Shown here one piece after another: positions 60,601 to 64,000 of a stretch of 64,000 nucleotides of DNA. The notes below the pieces were generated by a model that was not told the origin of the DNA, made no database searches, and saw only the letters and a list, made by a program, of their open reading frames with translations. This DNA is from Pagrus major (taxonomy: Eukaryota; Chordata; Actinopteri; Spariformes; Sparidae): assembly GCF_040436345.1 (NCBI RefSeq), contig NC_133230.1:19850197-19914196 (forward strand). Reading direction: 5' to 3'. How positions within the stretch are numbered: position 1 is the first letter of the stretch; each line of letters starts with the position of its first letter. The position numbers were made by a program, and so were the translations under genes.

Positions 60601-63600
60601 GCTGGGGCTGGAGCAGCAGGCACTGTGTTAGTCAGAGATAAGTGGGGAAAAGAGGGTTTCAAAGGATGTTTAAAAGGCGAACCGAGGATAAACTTCTATG
60701 ACAATGCAAATGCCTCACCTCCCCCTGTGAGCGCCTTCCTCAGCAGTCTCTCTGTAGTGACGCACTCCTGCTTGGTGTCCTGGTCCAACTCTCTGCTGTA
60801 CGTTCTCTGCCACTGACGGAGGGTGTCCATGGCGGTTTCACCCTGAGGGAGGAAGGTGAAAGCAAGAGATAGATGCACACGTTAGCCCCATTTGGACAGG
60901 ATTTATTGATTTCGGGGAGTCATGGTGATTTCAATATTAGCCGTCAGTGATTTTAACCCCATTTTAAAATCACCCCATTGTTTTTTAAACTTATCATTAT
61001 CAAAAATGCATCGATCATAGTTTTCTAATCGCATCATAGCCCTCTGAATCTGAATCAAATTGAGTTGTGACATGCTCAGAGATTCCCACCTACCCTTGAG
61101 TTGCGCTGGGTGACAGAAGCCCCTCGTTCCACTAAGAGCCTGGCGACTTTGAGATTGCCACAAGCGAGGGCGTCATGAAGAGGAGTGACTCCGTCGCATA
61201 AGGGGCCGCCAGGATCGTTGATGTTAGCGCCGCGCTCCAACAGCAAGGCTACAACCTCTGGATGAGAGAACGACAAAAGGATGAGCGAGGTTGTTTCATT
61301 TTCACAAAACAACTTTTAAACGAGATTAAAGGGGTCAAATTAGTTACCGTGGTGACCGTGGTTGCTGGCCTCGTGGAGGGGAGTCCAGCCACAGTAGTCC
61401 CTGGGGTTCACCGGATGACCCTGACACACAGACAAGCAGGTGATCGTTAATTATCTTTGCGTCTCCATTTTGCACATTTCCAATGAAAAAACTGCAGTAT
61501 TTTTTGAAACCACAAGTCTTGTTTTTCTCACCTGTTCCACCAGATACTGGACCTGCCTCAGGTTTCCATCTATGCACGCTCTGTGCAGAGATGTCTCGCC
61601 CTTCTCGTTCCTCTTGTTCCACTAAAGAAGGAAATTGATACAATAATGGCCGAGGGTGAAACACTGAAGACGTGGAAAACAAAGATGAGAAGTGACTGAT
61701 ATGTGACTCACCCTTCCTGCTTTTCTCCTTCCTGATACCATCTTGTCATAACCCTCCATATCATCGTCTGCAATATGAAAAGTCACACAAGGCAAACATG
61801 AAATAACTTAAATATTAGACATTTGTCTAGAGATGCCAGCGGGGCATAATGTCTACCTGAGTCTGAGAGGACGACGTCACTATCGTCCAGAGGTTCACTG
61901 TTCTCCATCTCCTCCTCTTCATCCTCCTCACCATCGCTCCCGTCTGGCCTCCAGCCCTCGGCAGCACACAGCTCCTGCAGCCTCGCCTCGGTGTCATCTG
62001 CCGTCGATGAGCCACATCGTCTCTGGGACGCCAGCCAGAGCCTCAACACGCGTTTCTGTGGGCGGTCATACACAGCATCTGATGCTCAGACATCTGAAGT
62101 ATCTGCACAGTGATCATAGTATTATTCTTTAACATGGTATAGGAGGCTTTTGCAACTTTCAGCTGCTTGTTCGTGCTCACCTGTAGTCTGGCCTGCCCAG
62201 ACTTTTGACCACAGTGTGAGGCTTTACTGTAGCTGCCGTCTATATCCTCCACAGAACAGCCGCTCTCCTCCTGAGCTGCTGCGATGTTCAGCCAAGTGCT
62301 ACACTCCTGATACAGACACAGACAAGTGTTTTATTTACATGTATAACAACCTATCAAGACAATATTTTTATGCTATACTGCGATACACAAAATATATCTG
62401 TATATATATTCTGATTTTTTTTTTTTTTATGCCCTAAAAGTGTTTAAGAAAGTTGATATACTGCCCAGCAAGAAAGTGATGTTAGGTGAAGATACAGCTA
62501 GCACATGCATACCTCATTCGAGCTGCCCTGTCGTAAAGCCAGCTCCTGTCTGTAGTGCTCCACTGCCCTGCTGTGCTGTCTCAGGTCTGTGTAGGTCGCA
62601 GCCAGGGACACGTGGATGACAGCCAGCTCCCTGGGAGGCTTTCCCAAAGCCTCAGCCCCCTTTAGCTACACCACATAGACAACAGAGATTAACATAATGA
62701 ATTGTGGTGACGTACTGTTATGTGAATAAACCCAAACTGGAGAGGAGTTAAAACGCAGCAAATATTAGGCGCTTTAAAACAATCTTTACCTGAGCTTGAT
62801 ATGCATCCAGAGCTTTGCTGTAGCAGCAAACCTTACAGTAAAGGTCGCCTAGCTGCTCTGCCAGCCCCACGGCCTGATGGGAGCTCTGTCTTTTGCCCTG
62901 ATCCTCCCCGAGCTCTTCCTCTAATTTACAGCCCCGGTCCGCTGTGAAAATCAAACAAAAACATGCCATCAACTCAGCTGCCTTAGTGAAAAAAATCTTT
63001 TTGACTAAATACAAATAATCAACAAGACTGAGCGGATAAGCAAAAATAACTTTTTCACCATATTTGAAATTTTTCTTCACAGCCTGCCTGTCCAGAGGCT
63101 GCTGGGAACCCAGCAAGAGAGCTTTCTTCAGAGATCGTCTAGCCGCTACAAAATCACCCAGAGACAGCTGCACCTGTGGATGAATGTCATGGAGGGGTTC
63201 CTAAACATGATCACAAATGGACTTATTTTAGCTATTGTTTCCTCAAGAGTGAGTTCATACCTTGCCAATGCAGTGGAAGCACTCGCTCTCGCTGAACTTG
63301 TCTTTAATCTTCCTCGCACACTCTTTGGCCTGTTCAAGGCAGCGCACGGCATTAGACTTTTGCTCGTTACGGAAGTAGATGTTGCCCAGGTTAAAGTTTG
63401 CACGATAGAGATCCTCCAGCAGCTCACTCTTCCTTTACCGGATAAGAATGTAGAAACCACAATTAGCAACAATGGGAAGCTTTTGACTGATAAAGTGCAA
63501 TTACTGTATGTGCCAGTACCCATGTTCCACCCTGAGTGTTGACATGAAGATAAAGTTTAGTAGGATACTTACTCTGCAATAAAGACGCTCCGTCTGATAA

Positions 63601-64000
63601 ACTCGCTGCAACGCTTGGGTTCGCCCAGATGATCACAAACCAGACCGAGATTGAGGAAGAGACGCGCCTTCATCTCACTTATCTCTCGCCCTGACACATT
63701 ACCTAGAGGTGAGAGAAAGGAAAAAAATGCTAGCACGAACAGGCAATACAAAAACTATAGGGGCAGTAGTATAATTTAAAAGGCTTCATAAAATCCCAGA
63801 GGATACAAACAAGCAGACCTTCCAGACAGTCATCCACAATGGCCAGGCTCTTCCTGAAGGCTTCCTCTGCTTGCTCTAAACTCTTCCTTGATTGGTCCGA
63901 TTCATAACGGAATAGGTAGGTTCGACCAATAGTGGCCAGTGCTCTTTGCTCCTCGGCATGATCTCTGACAGAGCGAGCCAGGTCGAGGTGACGCCGCTGG
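53832..64000 (-). CDS. tonsl: TONSL, Tonsoku-like DNA repair protein (25 exons seen, 5' end missing)
   Basis: Nuclear partner of MMS22L; the complex protects and restarts stalled replication forks by loading RAD51, and the ankyrin domain reads new histone H4 unmethylated at K20 (family knowledge). Exons, 5' to 3' on the minus strand: 64000-63819 (partial), 63702-63573, 63426-63261, 63173-63059, 62941-62790, 62665-62513, 62306-62181, 62055-61857, 61767-61712, 61621-61532, 61420-61348, 61257-61094, 60842-60719, 60622-60384, 60266-59780, 59697-59495, 58471-58365, 58109-57953, 57768-57690, 57600-57293, 56028-55857, 55631-55456, 55363-55290, 55182-55049, 54031-53832. All are GT-AG, all phases match, no in-frame stop. 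About 1354 residues are seen; human TONSL has 1378 and about 85 N-terminal residues are missing here. Order: TPRs, acidic stretch, ankyrins, disordered region, ubiquitin-like part, LRRs. Confidence 0.95.
54032..55048 (-). other. Last intron of tonsl, mostly a dispersed repeat
   Basis: About 54195-54680 resembles a common fish repeat: AAGGTGTAATTTGCAAGAAT, GTAGCTAGCTTCATTGGCTA and GACTTTGGATTACAGGAGGA follow one another. The open frame in it is not a gene. A CA tract lies near 55031-55044. Confidence 0.5.
56029..57292 (-). other. tonsl intron between LRR exons
   Basis: 1.26 kb, the largest tonsl intron seen; AT-rich, no repeat or exon recognised. Confidence 0.6.
57690..60622 (-). CDS. tonsl: tonsl exons encoding the disordered middle and ubiquitin-like part
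   Basis: Exons 60622-60384, 60266-59780 and 59697-59495 encode a low-complexity, Ser/Pro-rich region with a conserved island ([20 protein letters not shown], then [16 protein letters not shown]) and a basic patch [10 protein letters not shown] that may be a nuclear signal. Exons 58471-58365, 58109-57953 and 57768-57690 encode [40 protein letters not shown] and [18 protein letters not shown], which match the ubiquitin-like segment of TONSL. Confidence 0.9.
58200..58222. repeat. (AAAT)n tract
   Basis: Five to six TAAA units in a tonsl intron. Confidence 0.85.
58472..59494 (-). other. tonsl intron between disordered region and ubiquitin-like part
   Basis: About 1 kb without repeats or exons recognised. 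Confidence 0.6.
60719..61767 (-). CDS. tonsl: tonsl exons encoding the ankyrin-repeat histone reader
   Basis: Exons 61767-61712, 61621-61532, 61420-61348, 61257-61094 and 60842-60719. Three to four ankyrin units: [60 protein letters not shown], and a partial final one ([13 protein letters not shown]). Residues that in human TONSL line the pocket for unmethylated H4 K20 are kept: the Asp, Trp, Glu and Asn of [13 protein letters not shown] and the Asp of [11 protein letters not shown]. So the reader function is very probably conserved. Confidence 0.92.
61857..64000 (-). CDS. tonsl: tonsl exons encoding TPR repeats and acidic stretch
   Basis: Eight exons (from 64000-63819 to 62055-61857). Tetratricopeptide segments are visible: [98 protein letters not shown] and [20 protein letters not shown]. 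These follow human TONSL nearly repeat for repeat. TPRs in TONSL bind partners including histone chaperones and MCM proteins. The last exon ends in an acidic run ([12 protein letters not shown]), which fits histone binding. Earlier exons lie beyond 64000. Confidence 0.93.
62414..62429. repeat. Poly-T run in a tonsl intron
   Basis: About 15 T in a row after a TA-rich stretch; on the tonsl (minus) strand a poly-A run. Confidence 0.85.

Overview
This window looks like nuclear DNA of a ray-finned (teleost) fish, probably a spiny-rayed one. The evidence is vertebrate genes split into many GT-AG exons, teleost-style NK-lysin genes, abundant CA/TG microsatellites, and several repeat families that I recognise as dispersed in fish genomes. 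The species cannot be told from the sequence. No CRISPR array, rRNA, functional tRNA or bacterial operon is seen.

Layout: (1) 1-9600 is intergenic, holding only microsatellites, a possible MITE and short dispersed repeats. (2) About 9600-39640, plus strand, is stac, the SH3 and cysteine-rich (C1) domain adaptor of voltage-gated calcium channels. It has eleven coding exons over 28 kb, 435 codons if one extra base is ignored. Two oddities stand out: a 1-base frameshift in the conserved start of exon 2 (near 12973), and an 11-residue insertion, apparently a local duplication, in a loop of the C1 zinc-binding domain (exon 3). (3) 42824-49200, plus strand, is a small NK-lysin (saposin-B fold antimicrobial peptide) cluster: a divergent intact gene, a decayed duplicate, and a typical intact gene. 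They lie among segmental duplications that carry LINE fragments and a perfect 28-bp-arm hairpin. (4) 49600-53760 is repeat-rich intergenic DNA, including a complete non-autonomous Tc1/mariner relic with terminal inverted repeats and a TA duplication. (5) 53832-64000, minus strand, is tonsl (Tonsoku-like), with 25 exons traced and the 5' end lying beyond the window. It encodes TPRs, an acidic stretch, ankyrin repeats, a ubiquitin-like segment and C-terminal leucine-rich repeats.

The genes do not form a pathway. stac is an excitability/calcium-channel adaptor, the NK-lysins are effector peptides of cytotoxic lymphocytes, and tonsl is a replication-fork repair factor. The last NK-lysin gene and tonsl converge tail to tail. 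The most dynamic part of the window is the NK-lysin cluster, where duplication, exon loss and splice-site loss can be read directly from the sequence. I found no convincing wholly new system.
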